Origin: Rhizobiaceae bacterium
GTDB taxonomy: Bacteria > Pseudomonadota > Alphaproteobacteria > Rhizobiales > Rhizobiaceae
Assembly: GCA_029212415.1 (NCBI GenBank)
Contig: JARGOF010000004.1
Coordinates: forward strand, 124,001-188,000
Direction of reading: 5' to 3'
Length of the DNA stretch: 64,000 nucleotides
The position numbers and the translations under genes were made by a program. Below the pieces are notes generated by a model that saw nothing but the letters and a program-made list of their open reading frames with translations, was not told the DNA's origin and made no database searches. Shown here in pieces: positions 53,258-62,188 of this stretch. Within the stretch, counting starts at the first letter, position 1; each line of letters begins with the position of its first letter.

Positions 53258-53294
53258 TCAGTCAAGCATTCGCTTGAAGCGATCGCTTGACTGA
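53258..53294. promoter_or_regulatory. Composite inverted-repeat operator between CoxG-like and flavoprotein genes
   Basis: TCAGTCAAGC (53258-53267) and GCTTGACTGA (53285-53294) form a perfect 10-bp inverted repeat with a 17-bp spacer. Within it, TCAAGC-ATTC-GCTTGA (53262-53277) is a second perfect palindrome, so the half-site TCAAGC occurs three times. It lies in the 219-bp divergent promoter, 41 bp before the flavoprotein start. It looks like a TetR-type or similar dimer-pair operator, but no matching regulator gene is in the window. Confidence 0.55.
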
Positions 53295-53334
53295 ATTATG
53301 TTGATCAAACAGTTCACCGAAATGAAGCGGGACA

Positions 53335-55014
53335 ATGATGGACAATTGTTATGATGTGATCGTGCTGGGTGGCGGCGCCGCCGGCATGGCGACCGCTATA
53401 GCCGCGGCACATTCCAGGCTGTCCGTGCTGATCGTGGAAAAGACGGATCGCTTCGGCGGCACCATGGCCCGATCGGGGGGATGCATTTGGGTGCCCGGAA
53501 ATCATATTGCGGCTGCAGCAGGGTATAGCGAAGCGGAAAGTTCCGCCGAGACCTATATTCGCCACCACGCAGGTACGCATTTTGACAGCGCACGGGTTAC
53601 CGCCTTTTTGGAGCATGGGCCAAAAGCCATTCGTTTTTTTGTCGAAGAAAGCGAACTCAACTTTCTCGCGGCCAAATATCCGGACTATTATCCAAAGGCA
53701 CCAGGCGGCGTGGATATGGGTCGCACGCTGTATACGTCTCCATTCAATGGTCGCCAATTGGGCCGCTGGCTGAAGCGATTGGCACTTCCCATTCCCGAGC
53801 ACACCTTTATTGGCCTGGGCGTTGGAAGCGGTGCCGACTTTCAACACTTCATGAATGCAAGCCGCTCATTGACGTCAGCGCTGTTTGTCGGGCGTCGGCT
53901 GGCTGCCCATGCGGGAGATATTCTGCGCTATGGCCAATCCACCCAATTTGTCAACGGCCAGGCGCTGGCGGGTCAGCTTCTGGCCGCAGCACTAAAGGCT
54001 GGTGTAACGTTCCTCGACAGGACGCAGACGCTTTGCCTGACGACGCAGGGTGGCGGAGTGACCGGGATCATGGCGCAGACAGGCAAGGATCTTCGCGAAA
54101 TACAGGCGCGATGTGGTGTGGTGCTGGCAACCGGCGGCTATTCCTGGAACAGTCGCCGCCGAATGGAGACATTTCCTCATGTGGCAGCAGGCGGCACCCA
54201 TCACTCGCTGACTGGGTCCTGGGCCACTGGCGATGGCGCCGACCTGGCGGAGGCTGCCTCAGGCACCATGCAGATGAGCCTGTCGGATGCCGGAGCGTGG
54301 TCGCCCGCCTCACAGGTGCCGCGCAGGGATGGCAGCACGGGCACATACTTTCATCTGGTCGACCGCGCCAAACCCGGTGTCATCGCCATCGACAGTTCAG
54401 GCCGCCGCTTCGCAAACGAAAGCCTCAACTACCACGCATTCACACGCGTCATGATCAAAGGGATTGAGGCTGATCCAAAGCAAAAATTCTATCTTCTGAC
54501 CGATCGACGCGGCCTGCGCTACGGTCTTGGCGCGGTCCTTCCCTTTCCCATACCGCACGCGCATCACATTCGCTCCGGCTATCTCAAACACGGCGCAACG
54601 ATCGAGATGCTGGCGGCGCATTTGAATTTGCCGGCGCAACAGCTGATGGAAACCATTGCGCGAAACAATGCAGCGGCCACAGCAGGTCGCGACGACGACT
54701 TCGGCAAAGGTTCCGATGTCTATCAGACCTATATGGGAGACAGCGCATTCCCCAATCCGTGCCTCGGCCCGATCGAGCGTGGACCTTTTTACGCCGTGGA
54801 ACTGGTTGTAAGTGATTTGGGCACGTTTGCAGGTTTGGCGACAGATGCGAAAACAAGGGTCTTGCGTGCAGACGGCACCGCGGTCGGCGGCCTGCATGCC
54901 GTCGGCAACGATGCCACATCGATATTTGGCGGAGCCTATCCCGGCGCCGGAGCGACACTGGGCCCGGCGCTGGTTTTCGGTCATCTGTGCGGAACGCTGC
55001 TGGCTGAGGGCTGA
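53335..55014 (+). CDS. FAD-dependent dehydrogenase, 3-ketosteroid delta1-dehydrogenase-like
   Basis: A 559-residue FAD_binding_2 flavoprotein. The dinucleotide motif VIVLGGGAAGMATAIAAAHS is at 8-27 with VEKTDRFGGTMARSGGCIWVPGN after it. The C-terminal ATDAKTRVLRADGTAVGGLHAVGN then GAYPGAGATLGPALVFG is the end signature of KstD/fumarate-reductase relatives. These enzymes introduce or reduce C=C bonds next to a carbonyl. It is divergent from coxG and convergent with the molybdenum hydroxylase operon. Substrate uncertain; a steroid is not implied. Confidence 0.87.
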   Translation: MMDNCYDVIVLGGGAAGMATAIAAAHSRLSVLIVEKTDRFGGTMARSGGCIWVPGNHIAAAAGYSEAESSAETYIRHHAGTHFDSARVTAFLEHGPKAIRFFVEESELNFLAAKYPDYYPKAPGGVDMGRTLYTSPFNGRQLGRWLKRLALPIPEHTFIGLGVGSGADFQHFMNASRSLTSALFVGRRLAAHAGDILRYGQSTQFVNGQALAGQLLAAALKAGVTFLDRTQTLCLTTQGGGVTGIMAQTGKDLREIQARCGVVLATGGYSWNSRRRMETFPHVAAGGTHHSLTGSWATGDGADLAEAASGTMQMSLSDAGAWSPASQVPRRDGSTGTYFHLVDRAKPGVIAIDSSGRRFANESLNYHAFTRVMIKGIEADPKQKFYLLTDRRGLRYGLGAVLPFPIPHAHHIRSGYLKHGATIEMLAAHLNLPAQQLMETIARNNAAATAGRDDDFGKGSDVYQTYMGDSAFPNPCLGPIERGPFYAVELVVSDLGTFAGLATDAKTRVLRADGTAVGGLHAVGNDATSIFGGAYPGAGATLGPALVFGHLCGTLLAEG

Positions 55015-55052
55015 ACTAAACGTAATGGACCAACACTTGAGCCGATGCCCCT

Positions 55053-57461
55053 TCAAACAGGCTTAAGCTGTGATAGCTTCGTATGAAGTGCTGAAGGGGT
55101 CATTGGCAGCCTGTCAACATAGAGGTTGCTATCCCGATAGGCATCGTCAAATGCCGCTGCCAAAGCGGGCATGGCTGCCAGCCGACCGCCTTCGCCACAC
55201 CCCTTGATCCCGTAGGCCGTGAACGGTGACGGCGTTTCCACATGGCCAAGGATCATGTCGGGAATTTCCTCCGATGTGGGCACGCCATAGTCGGCAAGTG
55301 TGGCGTTCACCAGTTGCCCCTCATCATCGTACAGATATTGTTCATAAAGGGCTGTGCCAATGCCCTGGGCTATGCCTCCACGAATTTGACCATCCACCAG
55401 CCTTGGATTGACAATCGTCCCCGCGTCGTGAACCGCAACGTATCGGATCACCCGGCTGGATTGCGTCGCTTCGTCCACTTCAACAACCGCGATGTGGCAG
55501 GCGTGACCGACAATCGGATAAAAGACACCAAGATCGGTCCGGTCTTGCGTGGGAAGCGTTGCTCGCGGATGATCGCAGGTAAAACTCTCTGTCAAACCGG
55601 AACGAAACGTTTGATCATCGCCGGGGAAATCCAGTCGATGACTGTGGCTCGCGCGCGCTATATCGGGCAGCGCGATCGCCCGGCTTGAATCGGCTTTGCA
55701 TGTCACCTGTCCGTCAGCATAAACTGCTTCGTCGATCAATACGCCAAGACGATGCGCGCCAATGGCGAGAATACGCTGTTTGAGCTTCGTGCAAGCCCCC
55801 AGAATAGCGCCTGCCAACATGGCTGTGTAACGACTGCCTGCCGGACCTTTGGACAGCATGCCGCCATCGGTGCCGACTTGAACGACGCGTATCCACTCGG
55901 GTGGAATCATCAGTTCATGGGCGGTAATCTGGGCCGCCATGGTTTCGGGACTATTCCCCCAATGCGGCGCGAAAATGCTCACATTGACCGTTCCATCCGC
56001 ATGGATCGACACCTGGACACTCTCGGGAGAGGAGGACTGTGGAAAAATCGGATCGGCATCAAGCAGCCAAAACTCTGTCATGCTCAAAACGGATCGTTCA
56101 TTGACCGTCGCCAATCCGATACCAATGCGCTTGCCGGGCGCGGCGTGTTTTGGCATGTCCCAGATCTTGTGCTCATCCGCCAGTGCCATCGCGGCATCGA
56201 GTACGCGGGTATAATCGCCGCTGTCGTAGAGATTGCCCACGGGCGTGCGATAGGGAAACTGATCATTGGCAATAAAATTACGCCGGCGCAGTTCTACCGG
56301 ATGCACACCCAATTCCGCCGCAGCCGCATCGACCATGCGCTCCAATACAAAATTGCCGACTTCGCCGCCAAAACCCCGGTATGGCGCCTGTTGCGTCTTA
56401 TTGGTGACGACGCAGGTCAGATCATATTCCAGAGCGTCGATCTGATAGGGACCTGTGGCTTGCGCCAGGGCGTTGCCGTGCGCTCCGGTTGCGATCAGGA
56501 AATAGGCACCCATGTCGTCAAGCACACGCAAGCGCAGGCCGGTAAAGCGATTTTCAGCATTGATTGCCAGCTCCGCCTTGTAAAGCCGATCTGAAGCATG
56601 CTGATTTCCAGCTGTCATATGTTCAGCGCGATCTTCAACAAATTTGACGGGTCGCCCGATTTCACGCGACAGCACTGCCGCCAGCAGCGGAACGTGATAG
56701 AGCGTTGCCTTGCCGCCAAAACTCCCGCCCACATCGCGTATATGGAATGTCATATGCGCCATATCGGTGTGCAGGATTTTGGCAAATTTTGGCCCGATGA
56801 CGCTCTGCTGAGACATATTTGCCCATACCTGAAAGTGCCCGGTAATGGCGTCATAGTCGGCAATTGCCGCACAGGTTTCCAAGGGCTGAGGCCCCACTCG
56901 TGGCCAGCGGAACTCGCGACAAACCACGTGTGCGGCCTGGGAGAAAGCCTCCTCGACCGGACCCCAGGCATGGCGGCTTTGATGCACGATATTGCTGCCG
57001 AATTCCGGATGCAAAACTGCGTTGCCCGTCGATTTGACGGCGGCTTCAGGATCAACCACGACCGGCAGCTCCTCAAACTCCACTTCGATCAAAGCAACAG
57101 CGTCCTCGGCGATGTAACGACTTTCCGCGACCACCACGGCGATCGGCTCTCCGACATGGCGCGCCCGCTCAAACGCCACACAATGCTGAACCACAGGCGG
57201 GGTCGCAAGGGTCGGCATCGGTCCCATGACGCCTGCCAGATCTTTTCCGGTAAAAACCCCCAGAACGCCTTTCAGTGCAGCTGCAGCTGCCGTGTCTATT
57301 CTGACAATTCTGGCGTGTGCATGCGGGCTGCCGAACATCGCGGCATGCGCCATGCGCGGCAGCAACAGATCATCCGTGAACCGCCCTCGCCCGCTTAAAA
57401 GGCGCGCGTCTTCGCGGCGCGGCATGGAAGCGCCAATCCCTATTTTTGTCTCTATTGTCAT
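55053..57461 (-). CDS. Molybdenum hydroxylase large subunit (xanthine dehydrogenase/CoxL family)
   Basis: An 802-residue molybdopterin-binding subunit. The N-terminal a/b-hammerhead is at 15-130 (RREDARLLSGRGRFTDDL), and the Mo-cofactor domains follow with FHIRDVGGSFGGK near 240, APYRGFGGEVGNFVLERMVD near 360 and the catalytic Glu in GIKGCGEGG near 760. The active-site loop PYRGFG lacks the AYxCSFR of form I CO dehydrogenase, so this is not a CO oxidiser; it should hydroxylate a heterocyclic or aldehyde substrate. Overlaps coxS by 4 bp. Confidence 0.92.
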   Translation of the reverse strand: MTIETKIGIGASMPRREDARLLSGRGRFTDDLLLPRMAHAAMFGSPHAHARIVRIDTAAAAALKGVLGVFTGKDLAGVMGPMPTLATPPVVQHCVAFERARHVGEPIAVVVAESRYIAEDAVALIEVEFEELPVVVDPEAAVKSTGNAVLHPEFGSNIVHQSRHAWGPVEEAFSQAAHVVCREFRWPRVGPQPLETCAAIADYDAITGHFQVWANMSQQSVIGPKFAKILHTDMAHMTFHIRDVGGSFGGKATLYHVPLLAAVLSREIGRPVKFVEDRAEHMTAGNQHASDRLYKAELAINAENRFTGLRLRVLDDMGAYFLIATGAHGNALAQATGPYQIDALEYDLTCVVTNKTQQAPYRGFGGEVGNFVLERMVDAAAAELGVHPVELRRRNFIANDQFPYRTPVGNLYDSGDYTRVLDAAMALADEHKIWDMPKHAAPGKRIGIGLATVNERSVLSMTEFWLLDADPIFPQSSSPESVQVSIHADGTVNVSIFAPHWGNSPETMAAQITAHELMIPPEWIRVVQVGTDGGMLSKGPAGSRYTAMLAGAILGACTKLKQRILAIGAHRLGVLIDEAVYADGQVTCKADSSRAIALPDIARASHSHRLDFPGDDQTFRSGLTESFTCDHPRATLPTQDRTDLGVFYPIVGHACHIAVVEVDEATQSSRVIRYVAVHDAGTIVNPRLVDGQIRGGIAQGIGTALYEQYLYDDEGQLVNATLADYGVPTSEEIPDMILGHVETPSPFTAYGIKGCGEGGRLAAMPALAAAFDDAYRDSNLYVDRLPMTPSALHTKLSQLKPV

Positions 57462-57964
57462 GCCGATTTCTCCTCCGCCAATAGGCGCGTTCCCATGTCG
57501 AAAATGGCATCAATGATGGTTTGGTATCCCGTACAGCGGCAAAGATTGCCCGAGATAGCGTCGCGGATATCATCACGGGACGCACCGGGGCGGGTGCGCA
57601 GCAATTCCGTGGCTGTCATCAGCAGACCAGGCGTGCAAAAACCACATTGCAAAGCGTGATGATCAGAGAATGCCTGTTGCAACGGCGAGAGCTTTCCGTC
57701 GCGCTCCAGCAGCCCTTCGACAGTTTCAATCCGGCACCCCTCAGCCTGAACGGCAAATGTCAAACAGGAGCGAACCGAAACGCCATCGATCAGAATTGTG
57801 CAGGCTCCGCAAACGCCGTGCTCACAGCCCACATGCGTCCCTGTCAGTTGCAAATCCTGGCGTATGAAGTCCGACAGAAGCATACGCGGCTCGACGACAC
57901 CGGACATGGTCTCACCGTTGACGGTCAAGGTGATGGCCGTGGTCTCTTGTTTCTCGTTGGTCAC
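57458..57964 (-). CDS. Molybdenum hydroxylase [2Fe-2S] subunit (CoxS-like)
   Basis: 168 residues from GTG 57964, chosen for GGAGGA 6 nt upstream and the GTGA overlap with the FAD-subunit stop; the frame extends to 57982. The plant-type [2Fe-2S] cluster is in GCEHGVCGACTILIDG with a further Cys in VRSC; the second cluster is in CGFCTPG and CRCTGY. It passes electrons from the Mo centre to FAD. Operon order is FAD - 2Fe2S - Mo subunit. Confidence 0.95.
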   Translation of the reverse strand: MTNEKQETTAITLTVNGETMSGVVEPRMLLSDFIRQDLQLTGTHVGCEHGVCGACTILIDGVSVRSCLTFAVQAEGCRIETVEGLLERDGKLSPLQQAFSDHHALQCGFCTPGLLMTATELLRTRPGASRDDIRDAISGNLCRCTGYQTIIDAIFDMGTRLLAEEKSA

Positions 57965-58830
57965 AGTCGCTCCTCCGTACACCCCAATAGCGCCCGAATG
58001 ATCAGGGCTCGCGTCAGGTCACGGCGATATGAAGCCGAGATTGCTGCCGTATCATTGAATTCGATCGACGTGACCGCTGCATCAGCTGCAGCCGTGGCGG
58101 CTGCCAAATTGAGGTATTCGCCCACCAGACCTTCCTCTGCGTTTTCTGCGCGAAGCGCTATATCAGATACGCCGCACAAGCCGATGCGCGCGCGCATGAC
58201 ACGCCCCTCCACATCCAGATCAACAGCTGCTGCAATGGCGGACATGGCAAAATCACCCTTACGCAGGCTCACCTCGTGGAAGGAATAGCGCCTGCCCCGA
58301 GGACTTATCGGAATTCTTATGGCGACCAGAAGCTCCTCCGGCTCAACGGCCGTTGCAAAGGGTCCGAAAAAGAACTGGTCAGCCGACACCAGACGGCGTC
58401 CGTCAGCAGATGCAATCTCCATTTGCGCACCCAATACCCGCATCACCGCCGGCATTTCCGAAGCAGGGTCCGAGTGACAAAGATTGCCCCCCAGGGTGCC
58501 TCGGTTGCGAATGGTGAAATGGGCGACATGGTCATAGGCAAGCGAAATCAGCGGTGCATGGATTGCCACCAGTTCATCTGCCTTGATCGCGTTATGACGG
58601 CTCATGGCGCCGATGATCAGATTGTCATCTTGCAGACGGATACCTTCCAAATCAGCGATTCCGGAAAGATCGATCAAGGCTTCAGGTTGCGCCATGCGGA
58701 AATTCATCATCGGAATCAGGCTCTGACCGCCGGCAAGCACCTTGGCATCGCCGTCAGCCAATGCCTGGAGCAGCTCGAGGCATTGCGAAATGGAGGATGG
58801 GCGGTGAAACGAAAATGGAGCCGGTTTCAT
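57961..58830 (-). CDS. Molybdenum hydroxylase FAD subunit (CoxM-like)
   Basis: 289 residues. FAD-binding segments typical of the family are AGGQSLIPMMNFR near 37 and TIRNRGTLGGNLCHSDPASE near 107, and the CO_deh_flav_C domain follows (YSFHEVSLRKGDFAMSAIAAAV). It overlaps CoxS and LivF genes by 4 bp each. It delivers electrons from the Fe-S clusters to the acceptor. It is translationally coupled to the transporter genes, which strongly links import and oxidation. Confidence 0.93.
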   Translation of the reverse strand: MKPAPFSFHRPSSISQCLELLQALADGDAKVLAGGQSLIPMMNFRMAQPEALIDLSGIADLEGIRLQDDNLIIGAMSRHNAIKADELVAIHAPLISLAYDHVAHFTIRNRGTLGGNLCHSDPASEMPAVMRVLGAQMEIASADGRRLVSADQFFFGPFATAVEPEELLVAIRIPISPRGRRYSFHEVSLRKGDFAMSAIAAAVDLDVEGRVMRARIGLCGVSDIALRAENAEEGLVGEYLNLAAATAAADAAVTSIEFNDTAAISASYRRDLTRALIIRALLGCTEERL

Positions 58831-59543
58831 TCTTCATCTCCCTCGCCCAGACCAAGATAGGCAGCACGGACTGCCGGATCTTGTGACAATTCACGCGACA
58901 GCCCTTCCTTCGCCACCTTGCCGTTCTCCAGGACATAGGCACGGTCCGTGCAAGCAAGCGCCATCTCGGCGTTTTGTTCCGCCAGTAAAACGGAAGTACC
59001 CCTTGCTTTCAGCGTACCGATGATGACCCGAAGTTGACTGACGATAATTGGCGCCAGCCCCAGTGTGGGCTCGTCCAGCATCAACAGTTTCGGCGAGGAC
59101 ATCAGCGCACGGGCAATGGCCAGCATCTGTTGTTCACCGCCCGACAGCGACCCCGCCTTTTGTGATGCCCGCTCATACAAGCGCGGAAACAATGCGTACA
59201 TTTCCTGCGTCAATGAGCCTGCCTGCGGCCGCGTACGTGCGGTCAAGCCAAGCAAGAGGTTTTCCTCTACGCTCATTTGGGGGAAGACATGGCGCCCTTC
59301 CGGCGACAGGGAAATGCCGGCCAAAACACGTGCCGGCGTGGGCAACTTATCCAGCGCAACGCCATCAAGCACAACGCTGCCCTTTGCGTTTTCCAGACCG
59401 AGAACCGCTTTCAATGTCGAAGTTTTTCCAGCACCGTTTGCACCAATCAGGGCAACAACTTCGCCAGGTCCAACACGCACGGTAAGCCCGCGCACGGCTG
59501 GAATAGATCCATAGTTGAGAGAGAGATCGCGCAGTTCAAGCAT
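58827..59543 (-). CDS. Branched-chain-amino-acid-type ABC importer ATPase (LivF-like)
   Basis: 238 residues from ATG 59543 (MLELRDLSLNYGSIPAV), with GGGAG 6 nt upstream; the frame starts at 59570. Walker A is GANGAGKTS near 36, signature SLSGGEQQMLAIARAL near 130 and Walker B LLMLDEPTLGLAP near 152. It overlaps the LivMG gene by 8 bp and the FAD subunit by 4 bp. HAAT-type importers also carry aromatic acids, amides and urea. Confidence 0.93.
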   Translation of the reverse strand: MLELRDLSLNYGSIPAVRGLTVRVGPGEVVALIGANGAGKTSTLKAVLGLENAKGSVVLDGVALDKLPTPARVLAGISLSPEGRHVFPQMSVEENLLLGLTARTRPQAGSLTQEMYALFPRLYERASQKAGSLSGGEQQMLAIARALMSSPKLLMLDEPTLGLAPIIVSQLRVIIGTLKARGTSVLLAEQNAEMALACTDRAYVLENGKVAKEGLSRELSQDPAVRAAYLGLGEGDEE

Positions 59544-61296
59544 CGGTCGCTCCCTGCTTTTCCGGTTCATCCGAAGTTCCGAGATAGGCCTCGATTACAG
59601 CGGGGGTATTGCGAACGGTCACTGGATCCCCTTCTGCAAGCATCCTGCCGTGATGGAGCACGACAATTCGGTCACACAACTTCATCATCATACGTAAATT
59701 GTGATCCACAATAGCGATGGTGAAGCCCTTCTCACGCAAGCCCGTCAGCAAACGCGCCAGCACCAGAGCTTCGGTGTGATTGAGCCCGGCAGCCGGTTCG
59801 TCGAGAAGCAGGAAACCAGGCCGCGTCGCCAAAGCAACGGCAATCGACAGCATGCGCTGTTCACCATAGGCAAGGCTCCCTGCCAATTCGTTGGCCCGCT
59901 CTTCAAGACCGACAAAACAGATCGCGGCCCAGGCAAGCGCCTGCCGCTTGCACTCGCGTTGCTGGTATGCAGGCAGGCGCAGGACAGCAGCAGCGGTCGT
60001 CTCGGGCAGGAGCAAATGCGTGCCGATCAGAACATTTTCATAGACCGACAGATCCATACACACCGTGGTGTGCTGGAAGGTGCGCACCACGCCTTGCTGC
60101 GCCGCCTGATGCGAGGAGAGTGTGGAAAGTGTCAGTTGGCCCAGCCTCACGACACCAGAGTTGGGGGAAAGGAAAGCACTGATGAGCGACAGACAGGTGG
60201 TCTTTCCCGCACCATTTGGCCCTATCAGTCCCAAAATCTCGCCACGCCGCACCTCGAAGCTGACATCTTCAACAGCCTTCAGCCCGCCAAAGTGACGCGA
60301 CAGATGTTCAATGGACAGGGTTGCAGGCAATTGGCGCGGCGTAATCTCAACAAGTGCCGAAGGAGGACGTACATGGACGGTCTTCCGGCGCGGAAACAAT
60401 GAGATAAGGCCGTCGGGACGAACCCTTACCACGACCAGCAACAGGAGCGCGAAGATCGCCAGACGGTATTCGTCAACGACCCGCAAAAGCTCCGGTGCCA
60501 CAGCGAAAACTATGCCGCCCAAAACCGGCCCCATCACCGCACCACGCCCGCCAAGTATCGCGGCCAGCAAAGCGGTGGCCGAAAGTGTCCCCGAGAAAAG
60601 GTCGGGGCTTAACACCAGCACACGAGGCACGAACAGCCCGCCCGCCAGCGCGGCGATGCCACCTGACATCGCAATTGCGATAACCTTGTAGCGCAAGGGC
60701 CAAATACCAACGCTCTCAGCCAATTTGGGCTGGTCCCGCAATGCCACCCAGGCGCGTCCAATCAGGCTGCGGTTTACCCGGCTGACCACAAACAGCACCA
60801 AAGCCAGCACAAGGATGCACAACATCAGGTAAAGATCACCAAAGTCGCGGCCGGTCAGTGCTTCCAACCATTTTTCCCGTGGCCGATGAACAACGACGCC
60901 CATCGGGCCCCGGGTAAAGCTGACCCAATTGAGCGCCACCAGCCGCAGAATTTCGCTCGTTACCAATGTTGCAATGGCAAAATAGGCACCCGACAGTCGC
61001 AAAGAGGCCAATCCAACCAGCGCGCCGAGGGCGACACCGGGCAATATCGCCAGGGGCACAGCCAGCCAATAATTCATGCCGGTGTAGAAGTTGAGTAGAC
61101 CGGCAGCATAGGCGCCTAGCCCGAAGAAAGCAGCATGCCCAAATGAAATGAGCCCGAGTTGGCCCAAGGAAATATTGGCCGAGGTGGCGAATATCGCAAG
61201 GATGCATGCGTATATGGCGAGGCCCTGATAGTAGGTCGGCAAGAAGGGCGCCGCCACGAGGGCAGCCACAAAGACAGCAGGAATGACAAATTTCAC
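59536..61296 (-). CDS. Fused LivM permease - LivG ATPase of HAAT-type ABC importer
   Basis: 586 residues. Residues 1-305 are a LivM-type permease (ANISLGQLGLISFGHAAFFG near 41, ALRDQPKLAESVGI near 185, LLAAILGGRGAVMGPVLGG near 243). A short linker joins a LivG-type ATPase at 326-575 with Walker A GPNGAGKTT (359-367), a signature with LAYGEQRML (475-483), Walker B FLLLDE (495-500) and the BCA_ABC_TP_C tail. The permease and ATPase are usually separate polypeptides, though this fusion is known in other HAAT systems. It overlaps livH by 4 bp. Confidence 0.94.
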   Translation of the reverse strand: MKFVIPAVFVAALVAAPFLPTYYQGLAIYACILAIFATSANISLGQLGLISFGHAAFFGLGAYAAGLLNFYTGMNYWLAVPLAILPGVALGALVGLASLRLSGAYFAIATLVTSEILRLVALNWVSFTRGPMGVVVHRPREKWLEALTGRDFGDLYLMLCILVLALVLFVVSRVNRSLIGRAWVALRDQPKLAESVGIWPLRYKVIAIAMSGGIAALAGGLFVPRVLVLSPDLFSGTLSATALLAAILGGRGAVMGPVLGGIVFAVAPELLRVVDEYRLAIFALLLLVVVRVRPDGLISLFPRRKTVHVRPPSALVEITPRQLPATLSIEHLSRHFGGLKAVEDVSFEVRRGEILGLIGPNGAGKTTCLSLISAFLSPNSGVVRLGQLTLSTLSSHQAAQQGVVRTFQHTTVCMDLSVYENVLIGTHLLLPETTAAAVLRLPAYQQRECKRQALAWAAICFVGLEERANELAGSLAYGEQRMLSIAVALATRPGFLLLDEPAAGLNHTEALVLARLLTGLREKGFTIAIVDHNLRMMMKLCDRIVVLHHGRMLAEGDPVTVRNTPAVIEAYLGTSDEPEKQGATDA

Positions 61297-62159
61297 CGGA
61301 GCGCTCCCTGGAACAGCCCTTGGGGGCGCACAAAGAGCGTCACAAGCAACAATGAATATATCAATGTCGCGGCAACGTGTTGGCCCAAGAAGATTGACAG
61401 CACGGATTCAATCATGCCGAGCGAAAGCCCGCAAACAACGGCGCCGGGAATTGAGCCCATGGAACCGATCACCACGACGACGAAGGCGTGTATGCCTGCG
61501 TGCAGACCCATTGTTGCATTGAACGTGATGATCGGTGCGATCAGGCCCCCCGCCAGTCCGGCAATGCCGCCTGCCAGCACGAATGTCAGTGTCTTGATCC
61601 GTTCCACATCAATACCGACAACTTTTGCAGCATAATCGCTTTGCGCAACTGCGCGCAAAGATCGACCGAAATTGGTTCGTGTAAATAGCATGTACAAACC
61701 GCATATCATCACGATACCTGCGGCGAACATGAAGACCCGGTGCATCGTCAGCACCACTGATCCAAAATGAACAATTCCGGAGAAGCCACTGACAGCAATC
61801 GGAGTAGGTCCGATCGCCGCCAGTACGGTTTCAACGATGATCAAGCCAGCGGCATAGGTGCTGACCAGAACAATCTGATCACCACCGGGTTTTCGTGCAA
61901 CCGGACTGACGGCAACAATATCCATCACCCATGCAACAGCCGAGACCAGAACGATCGCTATAAGCAAAGCGACGATGTACGGGAGGCCCAAACTCTTGAC
62001 AACCAGCACGGTGACCAGAGCACCCAACATGTAGAACTCGCCGTGCGCAAAGTTCACCACGTGCAAAACCCCGAACACCAGAGTCAAGCCAAGTGCCACC
62101 AATGCGTAGGCCATCCCCAGGGACAAACCATTGGCAATTTGCTGTAGTAAGAGTTCCAT
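61293..62159 (-). CDS. Branched-chain-amino-acid-type ABC importer permease (LivH-like)
   Basis: 288 residues, eight predicted TM helices. LSLGMAYALVALGLTLVFGVLHVVNFAHGEFYMLG (14-48) is the diagnostic N-terminal region, and GIDVERIKTLTFVLAGGIAGLAGG near 185 is the cytoplasmic loop. It pairs with the LivM half of the fusion. It is 29 bp downstream of the binding protein. Confidence 0.94.
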   Translation of the reverse strand: MELLLQQIANGLSLGMAYALVALGLTLVFGVLHVVNFAHGEFYMLGALVTVLVVKSLGLPYIVALLIAIVLVSAVAWVMDIVAVSPVARKPGGDQIVLVSTYAAGLIIVETVLAAIGPTPIAVSGFSGIVHFGSVVLTMHRVFMFAAGIVMICGLYMLFTRTNFGRSLRAVAQSDYAAKVVGIDVERIKTLTFVLAGGIAGLAGGLIAPIITFNATMGLHAGIHAFVVVVIGSMGSIPGAVVCGLSLGMIESVLSIFLGQHVAATLIYSLLLVTLFVRPQGLFQGALR

Positions 62160-62188
62160 TACCCTATCCTTGCATCGTCGCTTCGACT

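Noticed and set aside
55053-58830. Genuine aerobic CO dehydrogenase (form I)
   Set aside because: The large-subunit loop is PYRGFG, lacking the Cys-containing AYxCSFR motif. The importer context also does not fit CO oxidation.
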